Part shown: one piece after another, positions 51,748 through 60,859 of the stretch
How the letters are laid out: each line of letters begins with the position of its first letter
Numbering within the stretch: position 1 is the stretch's first letter
Origin: Pseudomonas fluorescens
GTDB taxonomy: Bacteria; Pseudomonadota; Gammaproteobacteria; Pseudomonadales; Pseudomonadaceae
Reading direction: 5' to 3'
Length of the DNA stretch: 64,000 bases
Assembly: GCF_001307155.1 (NCBI RefSeq)
Contig: NZ_CP012830.1
Coordinates: 2,349,501 to 2,413,500 of the forward strand
Position numbers and translations under genes: made by a program
The notes under the pieces: model-generated
What the model saw: only the letters and a program-made list of their open reading frames with translations
Databases searched by the model: none
Told to the model about the DNA's origin: nothing

Positions 51748-53079
51748 ATGAAGAAGGCAAAGCTGAGCCTCGCTTGGCAGATCCTCATCGGTCTGGTACT
51801 GGGCATTGCAATCGGTGCGTTGCTCAACCACTTCAGTGCGGAAAAAGCCTGGTGGATCAGTAACGTCCTGCAACCGGCGGGCGATATCTTTATCCGTCTG
51901 ATCAAGATGATCGTGATCCCTATCGTGATCTCCTCGCTGGTCGTCGGCATTGCCGGTGTGGGTGATGCGAAGAAGCTGGGGCGCATTGGTCTCAAGACCA
52001 TCATTTACTTCGAAATCGTCACTACCATCGCCATTCTGGTCGGCCTGGTGCTGGCCAACGTGTTCCACCCGGGTTCCGGCATCGACATGAGCACCCTGGG
52101 CACTGTGGATATTTCCAAGTACCAGGCGACCGCGGCCGAGGTTCAGCATGAACACGCGTTCATCGAAACCATCCTCAACCTGATTCCATCGAACATCTTT
52201 GCCGCCATGGCGCGTGGCGAGATGCTGCCGATCATCTTCTTCTCGGTGTTGTTCGGTCTTGGTCTGTCGAGCCTGCAATCGGACCTGCGCGAGCCGCTGG
52301 TGAAGATGTTCCAGGGCGTCTCGGAAAGCATGTTCAAGGTCACTCACATGATCATGAACTACGCCCCGATCGGCGTGTTCGCACTGATCGCAGTGACCGT
52401 TGCCAACTTCGGTTTCGCGTCCCTGCTGCCGCTGGCCAAACTGGTGATCCTGGTTTACGTCGCCATCGCCTTCTTCGCCTTCGTAGTGCTGGGCCTGATT
52501 GCTCGCCTGTTCGGTTTCTCGGTGATCAAGCTGATGCGCATCTTCAAGGATGAGCTGGTGCTGGCCTACTCCACCGCGAGCTCCGAAACCGTGCTGCCGC
52601 GCGTGATCGAGAAGATGGAAGCCTACGGCGCACCGAAAGCTATTTGCAGCTTCGTGGTGCCAACCGGTTACTCGTTCAACCTCGACGGTTCGACCCTGTA
52701 CCAGAGCATCGCGGCGATCTTCATTGCCCAGCTGTACGGTATCGACCTGTCGATCAGCCAGCAGTTGCTGCTGGTACTGACGCTGATGGTCACCTCCAAA
52801 GGTATCGCCGGCGTGCCGGGCGTGTCGTTCGTGGTTCTGCTGGCAACGCTGGGCAGTGTCGGTATTCCATTGGAAGGCCTGGCGTTCATCGCCGGTGTCG
52901 ACCGCATCATGGACATGGCCCGTACCGCACTGAACGTGATCGGCAACGCCTTGGCCGTGCTGGTTGTCTCCCGTTGGGAAGGTATGTACGACGACGCCAA
53001 GGGCCAGCGCTACTGGAACTCCCTGCCGCACTGGCGCAGCAAAGAGAAGCTGCCGGCTGGCGAGGCTTCCCGCAACTGA
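51748..53079 (+). CDS. gltP: Glutamate/dicarboxylate:cation symporter GltP
   Basis: A 443-residue transporter of the DAACS family. The N-terminus KLSLAWQILIGLVLGIAIG, the serine-rich reentrant loop STASSETVLPRVIEKME, the motif GYSFNLDGSTLYQS and GIAGVPGVSFVVLLATL are diagnostic of substrate and cation sites. It takes up L-glutamate and L-aspartate with protons or sodium. AAAAGGGTAATGAT precedes the ATG. The gene is followed by a strong terminator. Confidence 0.95.
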   Translation: MKKAKLSLAWQILIGLVLGIAIGALLNHFSAEKAWWISNVLQPAGDIFIRLIKMIVIPIVISSLVVGIAGVGDAKKLGRIGLKTIIYFEIVTTIAILVGLVLANVFHPGSGIDMSTLGTVDISKYQATAAEVQHEHAFIETILNLIPSNIFAAMARGEMLPIIFFSVLFGLGLSSLQSDLREPLVKMFQGVSESMFKVTHMIMNYAPIGVFALIAVTVANFGFASLLPLAKLVILVYVAIAFFAFVVLGLIARLFGFSVIKLMRIFKDELVLAYSTASSETVLPRVIEKMEAYGAPKAICSFVVPTGYSFNLDGSTLYQSIAAIFIAQLYGIDLSISQQLLLVLTLMVTSKGIAGVPGVSFVVLLATLGSVGIPLEGLAFIAGVDRIMDMARTALNVIGNALAVLVVSRWEGMYDDAKGQRYWNSLPHWRSKEKLPAGEASRN

Positions 53080-53124
53080 CAGTGCCCTCTGTAGGCGCCC
53101 CCCCGCTCCTACAAGTAGAGCCAA

Positions 53125-53156
53125 ACAAACCCCGGAGAAATCCGGGGTTTGTCGTT
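53125..53156 (+). terminator. Terminator after gltP
   Basis: ACAAACCCCGGA pairs perfectly with TCCGGGGTTTGT (12 bp) around a GAAA tetraloop, followed by CGTTT. It stands about 45 bases after the gltP stop. Confidence 0.9.
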
Positions 53157-53205
53157 TCTGCCCACCCCGCTATCATTCGCGGCATCTTCTGGGGGGATTT
53201 GACTG

Positions 53206-54435
53206 ATGCTCAATGGCCTGTGGCTTGGCTTTTTCATCGTGGCGGCCGTTTCGGCACTCGCGCAGTGGCTGATTGGCGGCAATGCCGGGATCTTCGCGAC
53301 GATGGTGGAAAGCATCTTCGCCATGGCCAAGCTGTCGGTCGACGTCATGGTGTTGCTGTTCGGCACCCTGACCCTCTGGCTGGGCTTTCTGCGGATCGCT
53401 GAAAAAGCCGGGATCGTCGACTGGCTGGCCAAGGCGCTGGGCCCACTGTTCCTGCGCCTGATGCCCGAAGTGCCGGCGGGTCATCCGGCCATCGGCCTGA
53501 TCACCCTCAACTTTGCTGCCAACACCCTGGGGCTCGACAATGCCGCTACGCCGATTGGTCTCAAGGCGATGCGTGCGTTGCAGGAGCTCAATCCCAGCAC
53601 CACGGTCGCAAGCAATGCACAAATCCTGTTCCTGGTGCTTAACGCCTCGTCCCTGACCCTGCTGCCCGTGACTATCTTCATGTACCGCGCCCAGCAAGGT
53701 GCGGCCGACCCGACGCTGGTGTTCCTGCCGATCTTGCTGGCGACCAGTTGTTCAACCATCGTCGGTCTGCTGTCGGTATCGTTCATGCAGCGTCTGCGAC
53801 TGTGGGACCCGGTGGTGCTGGCCTATCTGATTCCGGGTGCGCTGCTGCTGGGTGGCTTCATGGCGCTGTTGACGGCGCTCTCAGCCACTGCCCTGGCGAG
53901 CCTGTCATCGATCCTCGGCAACCTGACGATGTTCGGGATGATCATGCTGTTTCTGGTGATTGGCGCGCTGCGCAAGGTCAAGGTCTACGAAGCGTTCGTC
54001 GAAGGTGCCAAAGAAGGCTTCGATGTTGCCAAGAACCTGCTGCCGTATCTGGTAGCGATGCTCTGTGCGGTGGGCGTATTGCGCGCGTCCGGGGCGCTGG
54101 ACTTCGGTCTGGACGGGATTCGCCATCTGGTGCAGTGGGCCGGATGGGACACGCGTTTCGTCGATGCCCTGCCGACCGCGATGGTCAAGCCGTTCTCCGG
54201 CAGCGCTGCACGGGCAATGCTGATCGAAACCATGAAGACTCAAGGCGTCGACAGCTTCCCGGCGCTGGTGGCCGCGACTATTCAGGGCAGTACCGAAACC
54301 ACGTTCTATGTGCTGGCGGTGTATTTCGGAGCGGTGAGCATTCAGCGTGCGCGACATGCCGTGGGTTGCGCATTGCTGGCAGAGCTCGCCGGGGTGCTGG
54401 GGGCGATCGGGGTTTGCTACTGGTTCTTTGGTTGA
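53206..54435 (+). CDS. Nucleoside-recognition (SpmA/SpmB-like) membrane protein
   Basis: A 409-residue polytopic membrane protein with two nucleoside-recognition (Gate) domains, the fused form of sporulation proteins SpmA and SpmB. NFAANTLGLDNAATPIGLKAM marks the first half, and MVKPFSGSAARAMLIETM and STETTFYVLAVYFGAV mark the second. Its transported substrate is unknown; sporulation is not relevant in Pseudomonas. It is flanked by terminators and appears to be monocistronic. Confidence 0.9.
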   Translation: MLNGLWLGFFIVAAVSALAQWLIGGNAGIFATMVESIFAMAKLSVDVMVLLFGTLTLWLGFLRIAEKAGIVDWLAKALGPLFLRLMPEVPAGHPAIGLITLNFAANTLGLDNAATPIGLKAMRALQELNPSTTVASNAQILFLVLNASSLTLLPVTIFMYRAQQGAADPTLVFLPILLATSCSTIVGLLSVSFMQRLRLWDPVVLAYLIPGALLLGGFMALLTALSATALASLSSILGNLTMFGMIMLFLVIGALRKVKVYEAFVEGAKEGFDVAKNLLPYLVAMLCAVGVLRASGALDFGLDGIRHLVQWAGWDTRFVDALPTAMVKPFSGSAARAMLIETMKTQGVDSFPALVAATIQGSTETTFYVLAVYFGAVSIQRARHAVGCALLAELAGVLGAIGVCYWFFG

Positions 54436-54465
54436 GCCGGTTATTTTGCGAGCGCTTCGCGCTCG

Positions 54466-54554
54466 ATCGCGGGCAAGCCTTGCTCCTACAGGTCGGGGAT
54501 CAGCCAGTATTCTGTGAGCGACCTGTTCCTGTAGGAGCAAGGCTTGCCCGCGAT
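54466..54554. repeat. REPIN: two inverted REP palindromes (type E)
   Basis: ATCGCGGGCAAGCCTTGCTC (plus CTACAGGT) and its inverse CCTGTAGGAGCAAGGCTTGC (plus CCGCGAT) lie about 35 bases apart. Small side palindromes GAGCGCTTCGCGCTC (54450-54464) and AGGTCCGAAGGACCT (54556-54570) border both ends. It fills the gap between convergent genes. Confidence 0.85.
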
Positions 54555-54570
54555 AAGGTCCGAAGGACCT

Positions 54571-55212
54571 TCAGGGTCTTAGCACCAGCGTATTTTTCTG
54601 CCCCTGCTCTACCGTCCACGCAATCACCTGCGCCGTGAGCGTGTCACTGGCCTGACCAAACCCGGTCACCACCGCGGGCACCTTCACATCGCTCAATGGC
54701 TGGCGCACTTCGAAGCGGCGGCTGGCGAGGATCCGCTGGTCATTGCCACGCACCAGTAGCGCATCCAGGCTAATGACCACTTGCGCGGTGTTGCCTTGAT
54801 ATTCCGTCTGGAACGCTTGCAGGTTCCCGCCCAGTTCCAGATCCGTCTGCAAGTTGCTGTCGTCGGTACTGAGCCGCTGTACGCGGCCATCCTGGGCAAA
54901 CCCGGCGAGTAGCCGATTGCGCAGCAGGATCGGCGTAGGATCGCTCCAGCGCGAAGCCTTGTAGCTGCTGATCAGATCGCCTTGAGGGATCACGGCGATT
55001 TTTGCACTGTTGAGCACGTCGCTCGCCTGAGGTTTAGACAGACGTAGCGACCACTGCACCGAGTTGGCGTGCATCGATGACGCGGCGCTTGGCGCGACAG
55101 GCAAGCGGTAAACATCCAGCGGGTCAGCCTTGGGTAAAATCGAGCAGGCACTGGTCAGCGCGAAACTCGCCAACAGCGCGCAGTGCGCAAAGCCGCGGTA
55201 GACAGGTTTCAT
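54571..55212 (-). CDS. ABC-type transport auxiliary lipoprotein (PqiC/LetC-like)
   Basis: A 213-residue predicted lipoprotein (lipobox LTSAC in LASFALTSAC). The PqiC-type domain shows YRLPVAPSAAS near the N-terminus, IAVIPQGDLISSYKASRWSD and LLVRGNDQRILASRRFEV. It is the outer-membrane partner of the MCE-type system and overlaps the MlaD-like gene by four bases. It probably helps move lipid between membranes. Called from sequence pattern and operon position. Confidence 0.87.
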   Translation of the reverse strand: MKPVYRGFAHCALLASFALTSACSILPKADPLDVYRLPVAPSAASSMHANSVQWSLRLSKPQASDVLNSAKIAVIPQGDLISSYKASRWSDPTPILLRNRLLAGFAQDGRVQRLSTDDSNLQTDLELGGNLQAFQTEYQGNTAQVVISLDALLVRGNDQRILASRRFEVRQPLSDVKVPAVVTGFGQASDTLTAQVIAWTVEQGQKNTLVLRP

Positions 55213-56147
55213 GGCGTGAACTCCTTATCCTTGTCGCCGCCCAGCAAGTAACCACTGGGGTTGGAGTCCAGGCGACGAGAGATGGCACGTAACGAACTCA
55301 GGGTGTCGCGCAACTCACGTATGGCCGGGGCCAGACTGTTGAGCCCCTGCATGCCGTTATTCAGCGCATCCTGATTGTCGGTCAGCAAGCTGTTGATGGT
55401 CGCGCTGCTCTGCTCCAGCGACTTCATGGCTTGCTCGGCACTGCCGACCATCTGTTTGCCTTGATCGTTGAGCATACCGTTGGCGTTGCGCATCAGCGCA
55501 GACGTCTGTTCCAGAGTGGCGCTGGCCTGTTTGCCTACCGACGCCAGTTGTTGCATGGCCTGGCTAAGATCCCCGCGCTGCTCGGCAATGCTTCCGGTGG
55601 TTTGCTCCAGGTTCTCAAGGGTTTTGCCCAGGCGGTCGACGTTTTCCGGCGACATCATCTGGTTGGCGCTATGCAGCAACAGGTTGACGCTGCTGATCAG
55701 GTCATCACTGTTGTTCAGCAATCGTGAGATGGGCGAAGGAGAGGCAACAATCTCCGGCAAATTACCGTCCTTGCCGCGTAGCTCGGGGCTTTGTGGCGTA
55801 CCCCCGCTGAGCTGGATGATCGAGGTGCCGGTAATCCCGGTCAGCGCCAGTTTCGCCTGGGTGTCTTCCTTGATCGGGGTTTCGCCACCCAGGCGAATCC
55901 GCGCCAATACCCGGCGTGGGTCTTTGGGGTCGAGGCGCAAACTCACTACATCGCCGACCTTGATCCCGCTGTACTGCACTGCACTGCCTTTGGACAGACC
56001 GCTGACCGCCTCGTTGAAGACGACCTCATAATCCTTGAACTCGCTGTCGACGCTGGACTTGGCCAGCCACAGGCCGAACAGCAATGCACCGGCCACCACC
56101 AATACGGTGAACAGGCCGATCAATACATGGTGGGCTCGGGTTTCCAT
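55209..56147 (-). CDS. MCE-family (MlaD-like) lipid-binding protein
   Basis: A 312-residue protein with one N-terminal transmembrane helix (about 8-28) and an MCE domain (about 38-118, with VVFNEAVSGLSKGSAVQYSGI and a GTSIIQLSGG stretch). The C-terminal 150 residues are a long coiled-coil-like helical tail with many Q/S/N. The domain forms a hexameric ring in the periplasm that carries phospholipid or another hydrophobic ligand. The start at 56147 is set from the helix; the gene overlaps the lipoprotein gene downstream. Confidence 0.92.
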   Translation of the reverse strand: METRAHHVLIGLFTVLVVAGALLFGLWLAKSSVDSEFKDYEVVFNEAVSGLSKGSAVQYSGIKVGDVVSLRLDPKDPRRVLARIRLGGETPIKEDTQAKLALTGITGTSIIQLSGGTPQSPELRGKDGNLPEIVASPSPISRLLNNSDDLISSVNLLLHSANQMMSPENVDRLGKTLENLEQTTGSIAEQRGDLSQAMQQLASVGKQASATLEQTSALMRNANGMLNDQGKQMVGSAEQAMKSLEQSSATINSLLTDNQDALNNGMQGLNSLAPAIRELRDTLSSLRAISRRLDSNPSGYLLGGDKDKEFTP

Positions 56148-56148
56148 G

Positions 56149-56952
56149 TCATACCTCGTTAAGCTGTGAAGCGGCTGAAAGCGCCGCGCGGCCGCGTGGG
56201 CCGTGGAAGTATTCGTGAATCCACGCGTCGTCGGTTTCCGACACGGTGTCGATGGCGTCGGCCACCAGTACTTTTTTCTGCGCCAGCACCGCGACCCGGT
56301 CGGTGATGGTGTACAGCGTATCGAGGTCGTGGGTGACCAGGAAAACACTCAGCCCCAACGCATCACGCAACGTCAGGATCAACTGATCGAACGCCGCGGC
56401 GCCGATCGGATCGAGGCCGGCGGTCGGCTCATCGAGGAACAGGATGTCCGGGTCCAGCGCCAAGGCGCGGGCCAGCGCGGCGCGTTTGATCATGCCGCCG
56501 GACAGCGAGGCCGGGTACTTGTCGGCAGCCGACAGCGGCAGGCCAGCCAAGGCCAGTTTAACCGCCGCCAGATGTTCGGCGTCGTCGCGACTCAGGCCGG
56601 CGTGTTCGATCAAGGGCAAGGCGACGTTTTCGGTCACGGTCAGCGAAGAGAACAACGCACCCTTCTGAAACAACACGCCGAAGCGCCGCTCGACCAGTGA
56701 GCGTTCATGCTCCGTCAGGCTCGGCAGGTTTTTGCCAAACACCTTCACCATGCCTTCGCTGGGCTGGCGCAGGCCAACGATGCTGCGCAGCAACACCGAT
56801 TTGCCGCTGCCTGAGCCGCCGACCACGGCGAGAATCTCGCCCTTGTACAAATCCAGGTCGAGGTTTTCATGCACGCTTTGGCGGCCGAAGCGATTGCACA
56901 GCCCACGGACTTCGATCACCGCCTCTGAGGGCGTACGGGGTAAACGACTCAC
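56149..56952 (-). CDS. MCE/Mla-type ABC transporter ATPase
   Basis: A 267-residue ATPase: Walker A GGSGSGKSV (about 39-47), signature SLSGGMIKRAALARAL, Walker B ILFLDEPTAGLDP and switch-region HDLDTL. The features fit the MlaF/MkL subfamily, which drives MCE-type lipid transport. It overlaps the permease gene by four bases and is followed by the MCE protein after one base, so the four genes form one operon reading permease, ATPase, MCE, lipoprotein. Confidence 0.93.
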   Translation of the reverse strand: MSRLPRTPSEAVIEVRGLCNRFGRQSVHENLDLDLYKGEILAVVGGSGSGKSVLLRSIVGLRQPSEGMVKVFGKNLPSLTEHERSLVERRFGVLFQKGALFSSLTVTENVALPLIEHAGLSRDDAEHLAAVKLALAGLPLSAADKYPASLSGGMIKRAALARALALDPDILFLDEPTAGLDPIGAAAFDQLILTLRDALGLSVFLVTHDLDTLYTITDRVAVLAQKKVLVADAIDTVSETDDAWIHEYFHGPRGRAALSAASQLNEV

Positions 56953-58094
56953 CAGCCCATCTCCATAAAGAACAACGCGGCGACCGCATCGAGCACGATC
57001 ACCACGAAAATCGACTGCACCACACTGGACGTGGTGTGGGCGCCAACGGATTCAGCGCTGCCACTGACCTTGAAGCCTTCCAGACAACCGATGGAGGCGA
57101 TCAGAAAAGCGAAGATCGGTGCTTTGACCATGCCGACCAGAAAATGTTGAACGCCGATGTCCGATTGCAGCAAAGACAGGAACATCGCCGGCGAGATACC
57201 CAGCGATATCGCACAGACCACCCCGCCACCGACTATCCCCGAGAGCATTGCCAGAAAGGTCAGCATCGGCAGCGCTACCAGCAACGCCAACACCCGCGGC
57301 ACCACCAGCAGCTCCATCGGATCGAGGCCCAAGGTGCGGATCGCGTCGATTTCTTCGTTGGCCTTCATCGAGCCGATTTGCGCGGTGAAGGCACTGGCAG
57401 TGCGCCCGGCCATCAGGATGGCGGTCAGCAGCACACCAAACTCACGCAGGAACGAGAATGCCACCAGGTCCACGGTAAAAATGCTCGCACCAAAACTGGC
57501 GAGTACCGTGGCACCGAGGAAGGCCACTACCGCGCCCACCATGAAGGTCAGCAAGGCGACGATGGGCGCGGCGTCGAGGCCGGTTTGTTCGATGTGCGCG
57601 ACCATCGGCGTGATCCGCCAGCGTTTGGGGCGAAACAGGCTGCGAGCGATGGTTTCCAGGATCAGCCCGACAAACCCCAACAGTTGCAGCGTGTCCTGCC
57701 AGACCGCATCGACCGCGCGCCCGATGCGGGTCAGCAGTTGAATGCCGACACTGATTTCGGGCTCTTTGATGGGGATGCAGAAGTCAGTCAGCGAGCAATA
57801 GACGGTTTGCAGCAGCGCGCGGTCGGCTGCGGACAGGCTGCAGTCGGGGTGCTCGGCGGACTTGCCGAGGCGTTCGGCACCGAGCAGCTCGACCAGCAGC
57901 GAGGCACCGGCGGTGTCGAGCGCGCCGAGGCCGTTGAGGTCGATGGGGGTTCGGTCGTCGTACTGACCTTTGAGAGTGTTGCTCAGGCGTTTGAGGTCGG
58001 CGTAATGGACAAGCGTCCAGTCACCCGTGACCCGCAACCGCGCAGGGGTGTTCGAAGTATCGAGTTGGGCACTGCCGGCAATTGTGCTGCTCAT
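56949..58094 (-). CDS. MlaE-type permease with N-terminal STAS domain
   Basis: A 381-residue permease. The first 115 residues are a STAS domain (DLNGLGALDTAGASLLVELL near 52-71), unlike plain MlaE, followed by an MlaE/YrbE domain of about six helices. MVKAPIFAFLIASIGCLEGF and the RTASAFTAQIGSMKANEEIDAI segment are diagnostic. It is first in the operon with ATPase, MCE protein and auxiliary lipoprotein, and probably shuttles lipids across the envelope. Confidence 0.93.
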   Translation of the reverse strand: MSSTIAGSAQLDTSNTPARLRVTGDWTLVHYADLKRLSNTLKGQYDDRTPIDLNGLGALDTAGASLLVELLGAERLGKSAEHPDCSLSAADRALLQTVYCSLTDFCIPIKEPEISVGIQLLTRIGRAVDAVWQDTLQLLGFVGLILETIARSLFRPKRWRITPMVAHIEQTGLDAAPIVALLTFMVGAVVAFLGATVLASFGASIFTVDLVAFSFLREFGVLLTAILMAGRTASAFTAQIGSMKANEEIDAIRTLGLDPMELLVVPRVLALLVALPMLTFLAMLSGIVGGGVVCAISLGISPAMFLSLLQSDIGVQHFLVGMVKAPIFAFLIASIGCLEGFKVSGSAESVGAHTTSSVVQSIFVVIVLDAVAALFFMEMGW

Positions 58095-58148
58095 AATCTC
58101 CGTGCTTGTTCGACTGATACGCAGTGCTACGTAATAGCATGATCCCGG

Positions 58149-59192
58149 CTATTTTGCCTCGCTCGGCGTCGTGCCGTTTTGGCTGGCGTCGGTCACCTCA
58201 AAGCGCAGTACGCCGATCACCTGACCGTCTTCAGTCAGTACCCTTACTTGCCAGTCGCCTGCCGGGTTGCCGGGGAAGTTCTGTTTATGGCTCCAGGCCC
58301 GGTATCCTTCCTTGCGCCCGCCGTGGATATCCAGTGCGATGCGGTCGACCTCTTGGCCGTTGAACTGCCAGACGTGATAAATCCGCTCGTCGAGCCCGCG
58401 CGGTGCATTGATCGCGGTGTAGGCGTACAGACCATCAGGGCGCAGTTGGGCGACGCTGACTTCATTGTGGCTGTCGCCGGGTGTACGGTCTTGTAGTTGT
58501 GTGCTGATTGCCACTTGCGTCATCCACAACGTGGCCGGCGGCACCCAGGAACGCAGCAACCAGCCGGCGCAGCCGATGGCCAGGGTGATGCTCAGCACGC
58601 TCAGGGCACCGCGGATCGTGCGAATCGGAAAGATCGACGCCAGGCTTGGAAAGGACAGCAGCATCGCGGTGCCAAGAGCCAGTTTGAAACTCTGAGCGGT
58701 GGTCAGGTTCAGGATGATCGGCAATGCGGTCAGCAGCGCGGCAAATAGCGTCAGGGTGTGCATCGCCAGGAACAGCCAGCGGCGCGGCGCCAGCCATTTG
58801 TAATACAGCGGGTCGGTGATCGAAACCAGCGCCGCCGCTCCGAGCAGCCCGGTGAACACCAGTTGCCCACTGTTCCAGGTGGTAGTGATGAAAAAGAACG
58901 GCAAGACAAAGAACAGACTTTCCTGATGAATCATCTGCGTCGCATAGCGCAACAACGGCTGCGGGATCTCACGCTTGAAGACTTTGGTGAACAGCTCCGT
59001 CAGGCTGTTTTCCAGCATCAGCCAGAGCCAGCTGACCAGCATGATGGTTGCAATCCAGGTTGCCAGGCTTTGTTGGCGGTCGACCAGAATGAAACTGCAG
59101 ACCCCTGAGATGAAGCCACCGAGCGCAATGACCCCGGGGTAGCGCTTCATCAGTTCGAGGATGCGCGTTACGTAATGGGTCAGGATAGGCAT
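58149..59192 (-). CDS. DUF5924/DUF2914 membrane protein
   Basis: A 347-residue protein with about eight hydrophobic segments in the N-terminal two thirds and a soluble C-terminal domain of about 110 residues (DUF2914 pattern: AYTAINAPRGLDERIYHVWQ and GRKEGYRAWSHKQNFP). The start at 59192 is chosen because the longer open frame runs into the REP repeat. No function is known to me. It stands alone between the MCE operon and a REPIN. Confidence 0.82.
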   Translation of the reverse strand: MPILTHYVTRILELMKRYPGVIALGGFISGVCSFILVDRQQSLATWIATIMLVSWLWLMLENSLTELFTKVFKREIPQPLLRYATQMIHQESLFFVLPFFFITTTWNSGQLVFTGLLGAAALVSITDPLYYKWLAPRRWLFLAMHTLTLFAALLTALPIILNLTTAQSFKLALGTAMLLSFPSLASIFPIRTIRGALSVLSITLAIGCAGWLLRSWVPPATLWMTQVAISTQLQDRTPGDSHNEVSVAQLRPDGLYAYTAINAPRGLDERIYHVWQFNGQEVDRIALDIHGGRKEGYRAWSHKQNFPGNPAGDWQVRVLTEDGQVIGVLRFEVTDASQNGTTPSEAK

Positions 59193-59287
59193 TCGGTAGT
59201 TCGCAATTGTCGTGGGAAAAAACCCCGACAGGATAACGCTGGCACAGTGATGTTGCGAGGAGCCACTGTGTGACCGGGTACAGCAAC

Positions 59288-59420
59288 TGTGGCGAGGGAG
59301 CTTGCTCCCGCTGGGTCGCGAAGCGGCCCTAAAAACTGCCAGCGCGATTGCGAACGTTGAACTCCAGCGACCGTTTGCGGCTGCTGCGCACCCGAGCGGG
59401 AGCAAGCTCCCTCGCCACAG
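59288..59420. repeat. REPIN: two inverted REP palindromes (type A, copy 2)
   Basis: It begins CTGTGGCGAGGGAGCTTGCT, the same left end as the copy at 4703, and ends with the inverse CGAGCGGGAGCAAGCTCCCT (plus CGCCACAG). The bases between differ from the first copy in both sequence and length, as expected for REPINs under selection on the ends only. It lies between the M16 gene and the DUF5924 gene. Confidence 0.87.
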
Positions 59421-59423
59421 TCA

Positions 59424-60800
59424 TCATTTTTTGCGATACAAGCGCCAACTTGGAACGCCCAGCGCCATCAACCCCAACACCCCGCCGAGCAACCACAGCA
59501 CCTCGTCATAACTGAGCAGCGGCTTCTCGATGCGAATGTAACCCTGCTGTTCGAGCAATTTGCGCAGGGCTTGGTTGGCCTGGTCCAGAGTGACTGTTTG
59601 CAGGCGTTTGGCCGGGTCGTCGAAATGTCCGTCCTCATAGTCGCCAATGGCACTCCAGTAGTAGTCGGCCAGTCCGCTGTTGCCTTGCACCGCCCAGGCC
59701 TGTCGGGCGATGGCGACCTGTTTCAGGCGTTCAAAGCCTGCGGGGTCGAGGCCGTTCTTGAGCAGATCGGCTTTCAGATCCTCGAGTACCTGCTGCGCTT
59801 GTGGCAGATCATCGCGCTCCAGATCGGCGTTCAGGCTAAGGAAGCCGACACTGCCGAACACTTCGCGTTCGGCCCAGGGGCCGTAGGACAATCCGTGAGC
59901 CAGACGCAATTGACGATAAAGCGCCCAGTCGAGGTAGTCCTTGAGCAGGTCGTACGTTTCGTCATATTGGTCCTCAAGCGCCGGTTCCGGGAACAACCAG
60001 TGCAGTTTGGCGCCACCCCCCACCCAGCCCTGGATCAGATTGCGTTCGTCGAGCGCCGGGTGCTGGATCTCCGGCAGCGGCAAGTGCTCGGTGGGATCAA
60101 TGGCTTTGAGCTCGCCATAGGTGCGCTCCAGGTAGGCCGGCAGCAGGCGATCGAGCTCACCGACAATAATCAGTGTCATGTTGTTCGGTGCGTACCACTC
60201 TTTGCGGACCTTCTCCAATTGTTCGCGGGTCAGGTGCTCTACCTGGGCACGCTCCGAGCACTTCAGGCCCAGCTCCACCGCCAGCTGATTGCTCGCCGTG
60301 TGGCCCAGGTCCTGGCGGTCGAGCCAGCGCTGCAAGTGGGAGTAATGGCCGCCATCTTCGCGTTCGACCACCTGTTTGGCCGCACTGATTGCGTTGTCGT
60401 CGAGTCGGGTCTGGGTCAGTAGTGCCAGCAACAGGTCGAGGACTTTGCGTTGATTCTTTGCCGGGGCTTCGATGACGAACGTGGTGTCGGCGTTACTGGT
60501 GTAGGCGTTCCATTCACCCCCCAGTGCCTGCATGCGCTCCTCGAGCCCGCCTTCGCCGCTCGCGTCGACGCCACTGAACAGCAAATGCTCAAGCAGGTGC
60601 GGCAGCTCTTTGTCGGCGCAGGCGAAGTCGTCGAGGCCAACGCCTACCACCAGGCGAATTGCCACATGCCCGCGTTCGCTGCCGGGCTTGAGCACTAACT
60701 GCAAGCCGTTGGGCAGCGAATAACCTTCGACCTGAAAGCGATCCAGGGCAAATGAGCAGGTGGAACTCAATAGCAGGCACGCAAACAACAGACAGCGCAT
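59424..60800 (-). CDS. M16-family (insulinase-like) peptidase, membrane-tethered
   Basis: A 458-residue secreted zinc peptidase. The signal peptide ends near residue 19 (CSFAL); the inverted zinc motif is HLLEH (68-72) with a distal glutamate in the AKQVVERED helix. The C-terminus has one transmembrane helix (about 430-450: DEVLWLLGGVLGLMALG) followed by a basic tail, so it is anchored to the inner membrane with the catalytic part outside. M16 peptidases often work as pairs of active and inactive subunits, but no partner is encoded here. Confidence 0.9.
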   Translation of the reverse strand: MRCLLFACLLLSSTCSFALDRFQVEGYSLPNGLQLVLKPGSERGHVAIRLVVGVGLDDFACADKELPHLLEHLLFSGVDASGEGGLEERMQALGGEWNAYTSNADTTFVIEAPAKNQRKVLDLLLALLTQTRLDDNAISAAKQVVEREDGGHYSHLQRWLDRQDLGHTASNQLAVELGLKCSERAQVEHLTREQLEKVRKEWYAPNNMTLIIVGELDRLLPAYLERTYGELKAIDPTEHLPLPEIQHPALDERNLIQGWVGGGAKLHWLFPEPALEDQYDETYDLLKDYLDWALYRQLRLAHGLSYGPWAEREVFGSVGFLSLNADLERDDLPQAQQVLEDLKADLLKNGLDPAGFERLKQVAIARQAWAVQGNSGLADYYWSAIGDYEDGHFDDPAKRLQTVTLDQANQALRKLLEQQGYIRIEKPLLSYDEVLWLLGGVLGLMALGVPSWRLYRKK

Positions 60801-60859
60801 AGCAACCTTCCTGGCGGGTAAAAGCGATCTTCTAAGTGACTGCTGTCAACGCTAGACGT

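Noticed and set aside
56697..58142. A 481-codon plus-strand frame over the MCE permease and ATPase genes
   Set aside because: It is the reverse of the permease/ATPase coding region and has no recognisable protein pattern.
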